Assembly: GCF_003053725.1 (NCBI RefSeq)
Contig: NZ_QAYC01000013.1
Span: 1 to 64,000 of the forward strand
DNA: 64,000 nucleotides
Direction of reading: 5' to 3'
From: Rhodovulum kholense
Lineage (GTDB): Bacteria; Pseudomonadota; Alphaproteobacteria; Rhodobacterales; Rhodobacteraceae
Shown here one piece after another: positions 7,644 to 17,500 of the stretch. The position numbers and the translations under genes are program-made. Under the pieces are notes generated by a model. That model had not been told where the DNA came from and ran no database searches. It worked only from the letters and a program-made list of their open reading frames with translations. The number at the start of each line of letters is the position of its first letter. The first letter of the stretch is position 1.

Positions 7644-9647
7644 ATGACGGCACGACATATGACCGTGGGCCTTCTGGCCTGCGGTACAGCGATGGCCCTG
7701 GCCTGGCCCGCAGCGGCCCAGGACAGCTTCAGCCTGGACCCGGTGACGCTGGGCCAGAGCAAGCGCGAGGTGCGCACCGACACGGCGGTGTCCGAAACCG
7801 TGGTCGACGAGGAGGAAATCGAGGACCGGCAGGCCACGACCATCGCCGAGCTGGTGGATTCTGTGCCCGGCGTATCGCTGATCAATGGCACCACGCCGCA
7901 AGGGTCGGGCATCAACATCCGCGGCTTCGGCGCCACCTCGAGCTATGGATCGGACCAGAAGGTCGCGATCCAGGTCGACGGGGCGAGCGTCGGCTCGGAA
8001 GAGCTGTACCGGATCGGCACCCAGCTTTTCACCGACCCCGCGCTTTACAAGCAGGTGACGGTGATCCGCGGCACCGCCGGGACCTTCGAATACGGGTCCG
8101 GCATCATCGGCGGACTGATCCGGCTGGACACCAAGGACGCCTCTGATTTCACCGGCGGCGTGCCCGGCTTCAAGCTGCGCCAGACCCTGCAATACGGCAC
8201 CAATGGCGATGCCTGGGCATCCTCGACGATCCTGGCCTGGCAGCCCGACGAGAACCTCGAATTCCTGGGCAACTACACCTATCGCAGCCAAGGCGTGCAG
8301 AAGGACGGCGACGGCAAAGGCATCGGCGAAGACGGCTTCGATCTGCCCTCGTGGATGCTGAAGGGCAAATACACCTTCGGCGAGGCGCGCGAGCATTCCG
8401 TCAAGCTCAGCTATTCCGACACCAGTTCCGACGAGAAGGACGTGCCCTATGACACCTTCGGAACGACCACCGACATGTTCGGCAATGTCGACCGCAAGAC
8501 CCGGTCGAAGACCGCCGTTCTGGAATACGCCTTCGATCCGGCGGGCAACGACCTGATCAACCTGACCGCCACCCTCAGCTATGCCGAGCAGAAGATCGAT
8601 CAGGACTACGTGCCGGGCAGCTCGAGCTGCGAAGGTGGCGCTTGCGGCTTCCCCTTCCCGCCCGGCGGCTTCCCCACCACCAATGCCGATCATCGCTACG
8701 AGACGACCAAGCTGACCGTCAAGAACCAGGCCCTGTTTGCGACCGGCCAGCTCGGCCATGACCTGCGCACGGGGGTCGAATATGTCCGCAAGGAAAGGCT
8801 CGATGCCAATTCGGCCCCGGGCGGCACCGACAAGCGCTGGGCGCTGTTCGCGGTCGACGACATGTCCTTCGGCGGGCTGACGCTGACCCCGGCGCTGCGC
8901 TACGAGACGCAGGATATCGGCGGCGACAGCTATGCCGATTACGACAATGACGCGCTGATGGGGGGCTTCTCCGCACGCTATGCCTTCGGCAACGGATGGG
9001 CGGTCTTCGGCAGCGCCGCCTATACCGAGAACCTGCCCATCATCGACGATCTGGGCACCCCCGCCTACATGACCCGCAGCGAAAAGGCCCGGACCTACGA
9101 ACTGGGCGTCTCCTACGATCGCGGCACGGTCTTTGCCGAGGGCGACGATCTGGCGCTGAAGGCCACCGCCTATCACACCACGGTCTGGGACATCACGTCC
9201 TATACCACCGACACCATGGTGCCGATCACCGATGCGCGGATGAAGGGACTGGAACTCGAAGCCGCCTACAGCCTGCCCTCGGGCCATTATGTCGATTTCA
9301 ACGCGAATATCGCGCGGGGCGAGAACACCACGCCCGGGATCAGGGACGACTGGGAGGGCACCCCGGCCGACGATCTGCGCGTGACGCTGGGCAAAAGATG
9401 GGGCGAGACGCTGGACCTGAGCTGGGAGGTGGCGCATGCGGCCGAAATGAACCGGTCGGACACGCCGTCCGATTCCAGCACCGTCCACAACCTGCGCGCC
9501 ACCTGGCGGCCGCAGGAGGGCCTGTTCAAGGGGACCGAGATCCGTGCCGGGATCGAGAATGCCTTCGATCTCGACTACACCCCGCATCTGGCGACCCGGC
9601 CCGCACCGGGGCGGACGTTCAAGCTGACCCTGGCCAGAACCTTCTGA
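7644..9647 (+). CDS. hmuR: TonB-dependent outer-membrane haem receptor HmuR
   Basis: This is an outer-membrane gated channel for haem or haemoproteins. The 667 residues start with a Sec signal peptide (cleavage expected after AWPAAAQ, residue 26). A plug domain follows with PGVSLINGTTPQGSGINIRG and VTVIRGTAGTFEYGSGIIGG. A 22-strand-type beta-barrel ends in the canonical terminal phenylalanine (LTLARTF). A cysteine pair in CEGGACGFPFPPGG (about residues 330-345) probably closes an extracellular loop. The ATG at 7644 follows AAGGGGATGGAAC. The gene is divergent from the hmuSTUV-exbBDD-tonB operon that supplies the rest of the route. Confidence 0.93.
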   Translation: MTARHMTVGLLACGTAMALAWPAAAQDSFSLDPVTLGQSKREVRTDTAVSETVVDEEEIEDRQATTIAELVDSVPGVSLINGTTPQGSGINIRGFGATSSYGSDQKVAIQVDGASVGSEELYRIGTQLFTDPALYKQVTVIRGTAGTFEYGSGIIGGLIRLDTKDASDFTGGVPGFKLRQTLQYGTNGDAWASSTILAWQPDENLEFLGNYTYRSQGVQKDGDGKGIGEDGFDLPSWMLKGKYTFGEAREHSVKLSYSDTSSDEKDVPYDTFGTTTDMFGNVDRKTRSKTAVLEYAFDPAGNDLINLTATLSYAEQKIDQDYVPGSSSCEGGACGFPFPPGGFPTTNADHRYETTKLTVKNQALFATGQLGHDLRTGVEYVRKERLDANSAPGGTDKRWALFAVDDMSFGGLTLTPALRYETQDIGGDSYADYDNDALMGGFSARYAFGNGWAVFGSAAYTENLPIIDDLGTPAYMTRSEKARTYELGVSYDRGTVFAEGDDLALKATAYHTTVWDITSYTTDTMVPITDARMKGLELEAAYSLPSGHYVDFNANIARGENTTPGIRDDWEGTPADDLRVTLGKRWGETLDLSWEVAHAAEMNRSDTPSDSSTVHNLRATWRPQEGLFKGTEIRAGIENAFDLDYTPHLATRPAPGRTFKLTLARTF

Positions 9648-9733
9648 TCCGGTCTCCGGCCCGGGGCCGGGGATGGATCGCGGCAGGCGGCGTGCGACCG
9701 GAGCCCCGCACGCGCCTCCGCGACCGCCGGGAC

Positions 9734-9766
9734 GCGGCCGAAGACGCCCTGACGTCTTCGCGCCGC
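9734..9766. terminator. Bidirectional hairpin between hmuR and the Tad genes
   Basis: The arms CGAAGACG / CGTCTTCG (8 bp, 6-base loop) extend through GCGGC/GCCGC with one bulged base. The structure lies between two convergent genes. It lacks a clear T-tract on either side, so it may act as a stabilising or Rho-assisted end. Confidence 0.5.
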
Positions 9767-9773
9767 GGACCGG

Positions 9774-10343
9774 TCAGCCGCAGCTTTGCCAGCAGAGCTG
9801 CGGCGCGAACCGGGGCGGCGTCGCCATCAGCGTCTCGAGGGTCATCGACGGCAGCCCGTAATCCGCGATCGGGGTGTAATCGACCTCGGTCTCGACAAGG
9901 ATCATCCGGTCGCCCAGCTCCATCGCCGGAATGCGCGCCCGATAGACGTCGCTTGCCAGTTCGGCCGCGGTCATCGGCTGCATCCCGGCGGTGGCGCCCG
10001 GCCAGTCGATGGCAAGCCTGCGGGTGGCGTCATCGGCGCAATCGGCGGTGCAGCGGACCACCGTCACCCTGAGCCGCGCCGAAGGCCCGGCCAGGAATTG
10101 CAGAACGCTGTCGGCCCCGTCCAGAAACGCCTGATCGACGGGCTGGGTTTGGCGCGACAGCATGTCGGCCAGCGTATAGGTCGCCTTGGTCGCGGTGTTG
10201 CGCAACTGAAACGCGCCCACGAAGACATGGAGCGCGACCAGCGCCCATAACAGCAGCGGCAGGATCAACACGAACTCGACGGTCATGCTGCCCGCCTCGC
10301 CGCGCGCGAAGCGGACCGCGCGCCGGGCGGCCCGCCCGGTCAT
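9774..10343 (-). CDS. TadE/TadF-like pseudopilin protein
   Basis: This 189-residue protein has the TadE-like N-terminus: a basic start (MTGRAARRAVRFARGEAG) then SMTVEFVLILPLLLWALVAL as the single membrane helix. The Gly-Ser/Met-Thr-Val-Glu boundary is the prepilin-peptidase-like motif of the family. The remainder is periplasmic, with cysteine pairs (CTADC; a C-terminal CWQSC). The start overlaps the preceding gene's stop as ATGA. The gene belongs to a three-gene unit with another TadE-like protein and a TadG-like VWA protein, which in known systems assist Flp-type pilus assembly. No tadA/cpaF, tadB/C or prepilin gene is present here. Confidence 0.78.
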   Translation of the reverse strand: MTGRAARRAVRFARGEAGSMTVEFVLILPLLLWALVALHVFVGAFQLRNTATKATYTLADMLSRQTQPVDQAFLDGADSVLQFLAGPSARLRVTVVRCTADCADDATRRLAIDWPGATAGMQPMTAAELASDVYRARIPAMELGDRMILVETEVDYTPIADYGLPSMTLETLMATPPRFAPQLCWQSCG

Positions 10344-10867
10344 ATCGCGGGCTCGTTGACAAAGGCACTGGTGACGATCAGCGCATATTCGCCCTCGGCA
10401 TTCTTGGGCAGCTTTCGTCCCAGCCCGGTGCCGGGAAAGATCGGTTCGAACAGCGCACAGACCCGGACGAACATCAGTTCGTTCTCGACCCCGTGGCTGT
10501 AATCCAAGGAGGCGTCGATGGTCTCGGCATGGTCGATGCATTTGGGCGGCGCGGTCATCGTCGCCCAGCTTTCCGGCGGCAATGACTGCATCTCGATCCG
10601 GATCACGTTCTCGCAATCGTTGATGATGGTCGCCACCTCGCAGATGCGGCTGCGGAAGGCCGCGAAATCCGGCGTGCCCCCGGTTCCCAGGCGCACGTCG
10701 CGCACGACGATGTCGGTGGCCCGCGCCAGCGCCATCTGCCGGACGTTCAGGATGCCCAGCTCGAAGGCCATCAGGAACACCATGAACAGGATCGGGAACA
10801 GGATCACCATTTCGACGGTGACGCTTCCCCTGGGGTCGCGGGCGAAACGGCCGAGCGCGCGGATCAT
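10340..10867 (-). CDS. TadE-like pseudopilin protein
   Basis: The product has 175 residues. The N-terminus is MIRALGRFARDPRGSVTVEM followed by the hydrophobic helix VILFPILFMVFLMAFELGIL, the TadE signature with Glu at position 5 of the mature protein. The periplasmic part holds four cysteines that could pair. It lies 10 bp after the VWA gene and is coupled by ATGA overlap to the next TadE-like gene. It is predicted to be a minor pilin-like partner of the TadG-like protein. Confidence 0.8.
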   Translation of the reverse strand: MIRALGRFARDPRGSVTVEMVILFPILFMVFLMAFELGILNVRQMALARATDIVVRDVRLGTGGTPDFAAFRSRICEVATIINDCENVIRIEMQSLPPESWATMTAPPKCIDHAETIDASLDYSHGVENELMFVRVCALFEPIFPGTGLGRKLPKNAEGEYALIVTSAFVNEPAI

Positions 10868-10877
10868 CGCCCCCTCC

Positions 10878-12632
10878 TCACTGGATCAGCCGCAGCTTGT
10901 TGATCTTGCCCGCGATGGCCGAGAACGCCTCGTCGATATTGTCGGGGGTGGTGTCGAAGAAATACAGCGGCGTCGAGGCGCAGGCCTGCATCTGTTCCTT
11001 GGCGGCGCTGGACGCCATGTAGGCGATGGTGAAGATCACGACGCCATGTTCCTTGGCCAGGGTGCAGGTCTCGTAGAAGCTTGCCACGTTCTGGACGTCG
11101 GTGGTGATCTGGCGCCGCTTGGAACCGGACTGTCTTTCAAGCTCGACCGTGGCATTGACCGCGGCGTCCGGGTTCGTCGGGCGATACTGCTCGGTGATCG
11201 CCCCATCGGTCATCAGCACGATGTATTTCGCGGTTTCGGTATCGTCCCAGGTGGCCGGCCGGTCGACAAAGTCGGCGGGCACCAGCCCCTCGGCCTGCAG
11301 ATGCCGGAAGGCCGCGTTCGCACTGGGGTCGAGCAGCCCCAGGGCATATTTCATGGCATAATGGGTCCCGGTGCCATCATGCATCCGGATCGCGTCGACA
11401 AAGGCGTCAAGCACGGCCTCGTCGTTCTGGGCATACTGGATCGCGGTGTCGTCCTCTGGGCACCAGCCCCAGTCCATCACCGACCGGTCGATGGTCCAGT
11501 ACATGAACAGGGGCGTCTGTTCATAGGGGCCGTTCGCCGGCAGTCCGGTCTGGGTAAATTCGTCGCTGCCAAGCTCAAGGCAACTGGCGGGGCGCAGGAT
11601 CGCCTCATAGTCGAAATCGTTCCACATCAGCGTGTAGTCGGCCTTGGGCTCGGAATTCTTCTTGCCGCCGCCCGACGCGACCAGCGGGTCTGTGTCGGGC
11701 GCTTCGCCATTGGCGTTGCCCTCGACCGCGTAATACTGCGTCGTCTGGATGCCGCCCTTGACCCGCGCCCCGATCACCGTCGCCGACGCCACCGCCGGGA
11801 CCGAGCTGCGGATGAACTTCACCATCTCGGGGAAGAAATCGTCGGGATCGTTGCTGACATGATTGGGCCGGCCGGAATCGGGAAACTCGTCGACCTTGAC
11901 CACCGTGTCGGGCACCCCGTCGCCGTTGGTGTCGAAATAGGTGTTCATGTGCGAGATGTCCTGGGGCCATTCCTCGAAATAGTTGCCCGCACCGTTGCGC
12001 CACTGCCCGCCCAGATACTCGAACAGCACCGGGCCCGGATTGGTCTGCCCGGCATAGGGGATGAGGTTGATCGAAACCCGGGTCGGGTCCTCGGGGTTCA
12101 GCACCGAATGGATGAAGTCCTTGGCCGCCGGACGCATCATCGCCATCCGAGAATCCCAGCGCATCGAGCCCGAAATATCGAGCACCAGCGAGATCTCGCT
12201 ATTGGGAATATGCTCCCGCGCGACGCCCGAGGCGCCGCTGCTCAGCGTGTCGATCCCGGTGAACTGCAGGAACAGCGTGTCGATGTCGAAGTTCGCCGTG
12301 GCGCCCACCACCCGGCCGTTCAGATCCGAATGCACCTGCACCTCGCGGATCCGGTCCTCGAGCCCCTCGCGGCGGAAATAGTCATGTACCAGCGCCTCGG
12401 GGTCCTGAGAGCTGTCGAGATCGGCCGCGGCCAGAACCGCGCGGTCCAGCGTGGCCTGAAGCCGGGTGCGTTCTTCGTCGGCGCGCAGGAAATCGACCGC
12501 CATGCCCCCGGCGATCAGCATGCCCACGAAGGCAAACAGGAAGAAGACGACCAGCGCGCCGCGCTCGTCGCCACCGAACCGGCACAGCCGGGTCCCGGCG
12601 GATCTGAGGATCCCCGTGCCGCGATCTTGCAT
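10878..12632 (-). CDS. TadG-like protein with von Willebrand factor A domain
   Basis: This is a membrane-anchored, mostly periplasmic protein. From the ATG at 12632 (AGGA upstream) it has 584 residues. An N-terminal TadE/G-type helix (DERGALVVFFLFAFVGMLIA) is followed by a VWA domain whose metal site is DISGSM (about residues 152-157) with VLMTDG further on. About 200 residues are inserted between these two VWA elements, including a run with NTYFDTNGDGVPDT that resembles a calcium-binding loop. The C-terminal segment has IAYMASSAAKEQMQACAS. A longer frame reaches 12740, but the shorter start fits the usual short basic leader. It is the first gene of a tadG-tadE-tadE set. Confidence 0.82.
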   Translation of the reverse strand: MQDRGTGILRSAGTRLCRFGGDERGALVVFFLFAFVGMLIAGGMAVDFLRADEERTRLQATLDRAVLAAADLDSSQDPEALVHDYFRREGLEDRIREVQVHSDLNGRVVGATANFDIDTLFLQFTGIDTLSSGASGVAREHIPNSEISLVLDISGSMRWDSRMAMMRPAAKDFIHSVLNPEDPTRVSINLIPYAGQTNPGPVLFEYLGGQWRNGAGNYFEEWPQDISHMNTYFDTNGDGVPDTVVKVDEFPDSGRPNHVSNDPDDFFPEMVKFIRSSVPAVASATVIGARVKGGIQTTQYYAVEGNANGEAPDTDPLVASGGGKKNSEPKADYTLMWNDFDYEAILRPASCLELGSDEFTQTGLPANGPYEQTPLFMYWTIDRSVMDWGWCPEDDTAIQYAQNDEAVLDAFVDAIRMHDGTGTHYAMKYALGLLDPSANAAFRHLQAEGLVPADFVDRPATWDDTETAKYIVLMTDGAITEQYRPTNPDAAVNATVELERQSGSKRRQITTDVQNVASFYETCTLAKEHGVVIFTIAYMASSAAKEQMQACASTPLYFFDTTPDNIDEAFSAIAGKINKLRLIQ

Positions 12633-12947
12633 TCGTCCTGATCCCCTATCGATTGACAAGGTCCTGAAAGCCCCGCGCCCGACAGGATTTCGCCAGAATG
12701 CGGCAGCAGTGCGACCAAACCGGGGAAAGCTTTCCGGCATTCGGGGGCAGTTTTAGCCAATGGCCCAGACGGGCGGGCCGCGAGGGCAACAGCCCTGCCC
12801 CCGCCCCGCCGATGCGCGGAAATCCGACCGTCCGCGGCCCGCCCCTGTCCGCGCCGGGAACCCGGCCGCCCCCTGGCACGTTCTCTCGGCAATGGAAACG
12901 GACGCCATCCCCCGGCGCCGTTCCACCCTGAAGAACGGAGAAGAGAC
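12633..12947. other. Intergenic region between the divergent tadG-like gene and a secreted protein gene
   Basis: No coding sequence is supported here. The region holds a 12-bp perfect palindrome GGAAAGCTTTCC at 12724-12735, which could be an operator for either divergent unit. No consensus promoter was identified with confidence. Confidence 0.4.
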
Positions 12948-13439
12948 ATGATTCGCACTTCGATTATGGCTGCGCTTCTGGGCGCCACCGTCGCCGCCCC
13001 CGCCCTGGCCGACGATGTCGAGACCATCAAGTCGATCGACGTCGAAACCTCGCTGACCGACCTGAACAACCCGCAGGCCGCCGCCTACTGGAAGTCGCTG
13101 GACGAAGACCTCGAGGCGGCCATCGCGGCCCAGCTTGTCGGACGGCTCGGCGAGACCGGCATGGACATCAAGATCGACATGAACGAGGTCGAACTGGCCA
13201 ACTTCTTCCAGGAACAGATCGGGGCCGCCGACAACCAGATGTCGGGCACGGTGAACGTCATCGACATGGAAGACAATTCCAACTTCCAGACCTTCGACCT
13301 GACGGTGAAGCTGAACCAGGTCATGCCGCTCTTGCCCGAAGGCTCGGACGTGACGGTGATCACCCCGACCAGCCAGGAGGTCTATACGGCGCTGGTGGCG
13401 ACCTTCGCCCGCGCGGTGGTCGACCATATCGAGGCCTGA
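12948..13439 (+). CDS. Small secreted/periplasmic protein of unknown function
   Basis: The product has 163 residues, with a signal peptide (MIRTSIMAALLGATVAAPAL, cleavage near ALA-DD). The mature acidic domain has no cysteines. It contains LNNPQAAAYWKSLDEDLEAA and a segment predicted to be beta-rich (MSGTVNVIDMEDN, FDLTVKLNQVMPLLP). The sequence resembles conserved Rhodobacterales periplasmic proteins, but I do not recognise a defined family. GGAGAAGAGAC precedes the ATG. It appears to be monocistronic, with a weak hairpin terminator after the stop. Confidence 0.8.
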   Translation: MIRTSIMAALLGATVAAPALADDVETIKSIDVETSLTDLNNPQAAAYWKSLDEDLEAAIAAQLVGRLGETGMDIKIDMNEVELANFFQEQIGAADNQMSGTVNVIDMEDNSNFQTFDLTVKLNQVMPLLPEGSDVTVITPTSQEVYTALVATFARAVVDHIEA

Positions 13440-13471
13440 TCGTCAGGCCCCCATACCGTCCCTTTCGCGGC

Positions 13472-13492
13472 CGGCCTTCGGGTCGGCCGTTT
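13472..13492 (+). terminator. Weak hairpin terminator after the secreted protein gene
   Basis: The arms CGGCC / GGCCG enclose an 8-base loop and are followed by TTT. They lie between the convergent ends of the secreted protein gene and the LysR gene. Confidence 0.4.
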
Positions 13493-13524
13493 GCGTGCGG
13501 GGCCGCGCCCGCATCCGCCCGGGT

Positions 13525-14430
13525 TCAACGCCGCGGCCCGGGGGCGCCAAATGCGGCCTCGTCGTCGCCCACCTCGACAGCCGACAGGAAGGCCGCGATC
13601 TCGACGACCCGGCGGCGGTCGCGGCGCAGCATGATATGTTCGGAAAACCCGATCTGCCGCTGCGGCGGGGCAAGCCTCAGATAGACGACCCTCGGATCGG
13701 GCAGGCAGTCGGATTCGGCGAAAAACGTCATCCCCAAACCGCACGCCACGGCCTCGCGCACGACATCCGAACCGTCGATCTCCAGCACCGAGGCGGGCGT
13801 CTTTCCGGCGATGGCCAGGGTCCGCTCGACCAGCGCCCGGGTCCGCGAGCCCGACTCGCGCTGGATCAGGGTCTGGCCCGAAATGGCGTCGAGCGCGAAA
13901 TCGCGCCGCTGTGCCAGCGGGCTGGTCGCGGGCAGGCAGACCCGCAATTCCTCATAGCGATAGGGCAGGATCAACAGCGCCGGATCGACCATCGGCTCGA
14001 CCGCGATGCCGACATCGGCCCGCATTTCCAGCAGGGCCGCCGCGATCGCCTCGGTGCTGCGGCGCTGGATCGTGACCTCGATGCGCGGATGGCTGGCCCT
14101 CAGCCGCGAGACCAGCCGCACCGCGATGCCGGGCGAATCCGCATGGATCCGCAGCCGTCCGGTCGCCGCCCGCGGCCGCTGCTCCAGCAGATCGTCGATC
14201 TCGTTGACAAGTTCCGTTAACCTCACTGTCACGGAAAAGAGACGCTCGCCCGCCTCGGTCGGCACCAGCCCGCGGCCGCGCTTTTCGAACAGCCGGACCC
14301 CGTGCCGGGTTTCAAGCCCCTTGAGATGCTGGGAAATCGTCGGCTGAGACACGCCCAGAAGCTCGGCCGCGCGCCGCACACTGCCTTCCTTGGCGACAAG
14401 ATGAAAGGCACGGATCTGCGGATAATTCAT
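13525..14430 (-). CDS. LysR family transcriptional regulator
   Basis: The 301-residue protein has an N-terminal winged helix-turn-helix (MNYPQIRAFHLVAKEGSVRR, then AAELLGVSQPTISQHLKGLE) and a C-terminal periplasmic-binding-protein-like effector domain (about residues 90-290). The effector is unknown. The gene is divergent from the giant secreted phosphoesterase gene, with 118 bp between starts. LysR proteins commonly regulate such a divergent neighbour, so control of the phosphoesterase is the simplest inference. An inverted repeat, ATCAA-T-TTGAT, sits between them. Confidence 0.92.
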   Translation of the reverse strand: MNYPQIRAFHLVAKEGSVRRAAELLGVSQPTISQHLKGLETRHGVRLFEKRGRGLVPTEAGERLFSVTVRLTELVNEIDDLLEQRPRAATGRLRIHADSPGIAVRLVSRLRASHPRIEVTIQRRSTEAIAAALLEMRADVGIAVEPMVDPALLILPYRYEELRVCLPATSPLAQRRDFALDAISGQTLIQRESGSRTRALVERTLAIAGKTPASVLEIDGSDVVREAVACGLGMTFFAESDCLPDPRVVYLRLAPPQRQIGFSEHIMLRRDRRRVVEIAAFLSAVEVGDDEAAFGAPGPRR

Positions 14431-14459
14431 TGAGAAAACCTAACCGTCCAGAAGATACA

Positions 14460-14470
14460 ATCAATTTGAT
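14460..14470. promoter_or_regulatory. Perfect dyad ATCAA-T-TTGAT in the LysR/phosphoesterase intergenic region
   Basis: An 11-bp inverted repeat lies in the only AT-rich stretch between the two divergent genes. It lies about 30 bp upstream of the LysR start and 80 bp upstream of the preferred start of the giant gene. It is a candidate LysR site; the spacing is shorter than the usual T-N11-A core. Confidence 0.35.
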
Positions 14471-14548
14471 CTATATGTGAGCCTGCCGCAAGGCTTCCCC
14501 GACCGCGCCGCCGTTCCGGCGCGCGAAGACATGGTCTGGGGGAACAGC

Positions 14549-17500
14549 ATGGCACTCGATCTCGCGCATCACGCGCTTGGCAGCACGACCGATTTCGGCC
14601 TTCCGGCGATCAACGGCACGCAGGCGGACATTCTGGCCTTCGACGCGTTGACCGATGCGCAATCCGTGACGCTTCGGCCCGAGGTCGACGCGCCGGTCGC
14701 CGAATGGGCGCTGGCGATGGATCTCTACATCCCGTCGACCGCCGGGGCCTATACCGGGCTGGTGCAGACCGGCGACGGCGATGCCGAGCTGTTCCTGAAA
14801 CGCGGGGCGGATGGCGCCGCGCTGGGCATTTCCGGCGTCTACGAGGGGCAGGTGCCGTTCGATACCTGGGTCCGCGTCGCGATGACCGTCACGCTGGAGG
14901 ACGGCGAAACGGTGCTGCGCAAATTCGTCGACGGCGCGCTGGTCGGCACCCAGACCCTGGGCGTCACCGACCGCTGGACTATCGACCCCGATCTGGGGCT
15001 CCGGCTTTTCACCGACGATGACGGCGAGACCTCGGCGGGCTTCGTCTCGTCGATCTTCTTCATGGCGAACCCGCCGGATGCGGAAACCGTGGCGGCGGCA
15101 CTGGCCTCGGCCCCCACCCCCGCTGCGGGCGGCTTCTTCCCGGTCGCGCCCGGCGCCGACACGGTCGAGGTCAGCTTTGCGGGCGGCACCGTCGCCACCC
15201 GCTATGGCGCGGCCGAGGTGATCCTCGAAGGGTCGGACTACCGCACGCCGGTCGCCCTCGGCGACAGCCGGATCGGGCATGCCGCGCAATTCGGCATCGA
15301 GGCGCCCGGCGGCGATGTTCCGGTGCTGAACTACTCGGCTTTCGAGGCCAGCGAAGGGCTGCATGTCGCGCCGCCCGCGGGCACCCCGGACCTGACCGAT
15401 TTCACCATGGTCTGGGATATCCGCACCGACGCCACCGGCGGCTTCCAGTCGCTGTTGCAGCTGGATGCGGGCAACACCTCCGACGGCGATTTCTTCATCA
15501 ACGGCAGCGGCGGCATCGGCATTTCGGGCGTCTATACCGGCGCGGTTCCTGCCGAAACCTGGGCGCGGATCGCGCTGAGCGTGAAAGACAATGGCGACGG
15601 CAGCTCGACCCTGTCGAAATATATCGACGGCACCCTCGTCGGCACCCAGACCGTCGAGACCGCGCGGTTCACCATCGATGCCTCGACCGGCTTCCTGATC
15701 CTGACCGACGAGGACGGCGAGACCGCCGCAGGCTATCTGGCCCATTTCGCGCTGTCGGGCGCGGCGCTGAGCCCGGCCGGGATCGCGGCGCTGGGCGGCG
15801 TCGATGTCGACGGTCCGTTCGCCGAAGGCGAGGCGCTGGTGCAGATCGGCTTCGACGGGTACGAGCCCACCGCCGAATTCGGCCAGGGCGGCGTCACGCT
15901 GAACGACATCTCGGACGACACGCCGGTCGAGCCAGAGGTTTCGGGCGGCATCCGCGACATGCTGGTCAGCCTCAGCGAAGAGGCCCGGCATTACGATCTG
16001 GCCGAGCTTTTCGGCGACGGCACCCATGACTTTGCCGTCACCAACAGCAATGGCGAGGCGGTCGGGGCCAGCATCGAGAACGGCATCCTCACGCTCGACT
16101 TCGACGCCTACGGCCTGTCGGATCTGGTGATCACCGCGACCGGCGCCAATGGCGAAAACCTCGAGGACCATGTGCGGGTTCGCGTCGCGGGCGAGAACGC
16201 CTATACCATCGCGGTCTTCCCCGACACCCAGGACTACACCTCGAACCCCTATATCGAGCATGTCTTCAGCGAGATGACCCAATGGGTCGCCGACAATGCC
16301 GAAGGCAAGAACATCAACTTCCTGACCAATGTGGGCGATGTCAGCCAGTGGTCGGCCACCAACCAGTTCGACATCGCGCTGTCGGCCTATGACATCCTGC
16401 GCGAGGCGGGGGTGAGTTTCTCGATCGTCCAGGGCAACCACGACATCGTCAACAGCGCTGGCAACCTGCGCGACACCTCGAATTTCAACGACGCCTTCTC
16501 GGTCGGCTACATGTCCGAGGACCCGACCTTCGGCGGCGTCTACGATGCCGAGCCCGAGCGCTACGACAACAACTACCACCTCTGGACGGCGACCGACGGC
16601 ACCGGCTGGGTCACCATCAACCTGGAATTCGGCCCCCGCGACGACGTTCTGGCCTGGGCCGATCGGGTTCTGACCGAATACGGCGACCGCAAGGCGATCA
16701 TCGTCACCCACAGCTACAACAACTTCAACGGCCGCCACGACCCGCTGGGCTCGGACCTCGAGGGCGAGGGCGCGGGCTATGACTACTGGCTTGGCGCGGA
16801 CCCCGAGGGCGCCTGGGACGGCGAAGAGATCTGGCGCGACGTGGTGTCCTCGCATGCGAATGTCGTGTTCGCCTTCGGCGGCCACATCTTTGGCGACGGC
16901 GCCGAAACCGTGGTCTCTTACAACGACTACGGCAACAAGGTGTACCAGTTCCTGATGAACTATCAGAACGGGGTCGCGCTGGAGGCTACCGAGGGCGGCA
17001 ATGGCGGCAACGGCGCGATCCGCCTGATCACGGTCGATCCCGACAACGACGCGATCTATACCGAAACCTACTTCACCGATCTCGATGAGTATTTCACCGG
17101 CTACCGCGAGACCGAAGAGCCCAGCCGCGACGGGCTGACCGGGTCCTATGTCGGCCATCAGGAAGAGTTCCACGACGCGGATATCGGCGAACGGGCGGCC
17201 CAGGCCGAGGCCGATGCGGGCGCCGACCTGCACATCAAGGCCGATGCGGGCGCCAGCACCGCGACCGTCGCCCTGACGGCCGCGGCCTCGGCCGACCCGG
17301 ACGGCGATATCGCGTCATGGACCTGGACCGACGAGACCGGAACCGTCATCGCCACCGGCAAGGAAACCTCGGCCGAACTGGGTGCGGGTATCCATGACCT
17401 GACCCTGACCGTCGAGACCGCCTCGGGCGTCGTCAGCCGCGACGATCTGCGGGTCATCGTCGAGACCGACGATGTCTGGCTGGTCGAGACCTTAGACGAC

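Noticed and set aside
12724-12735. GGAAAGCTTTCC palindrome as a named operator
   Set aside because: It is a perfect 12-bp palindrome, but I cannot link it to any regulator and it contains a common HindIII site. It is only mentioned in the intergenic entry.
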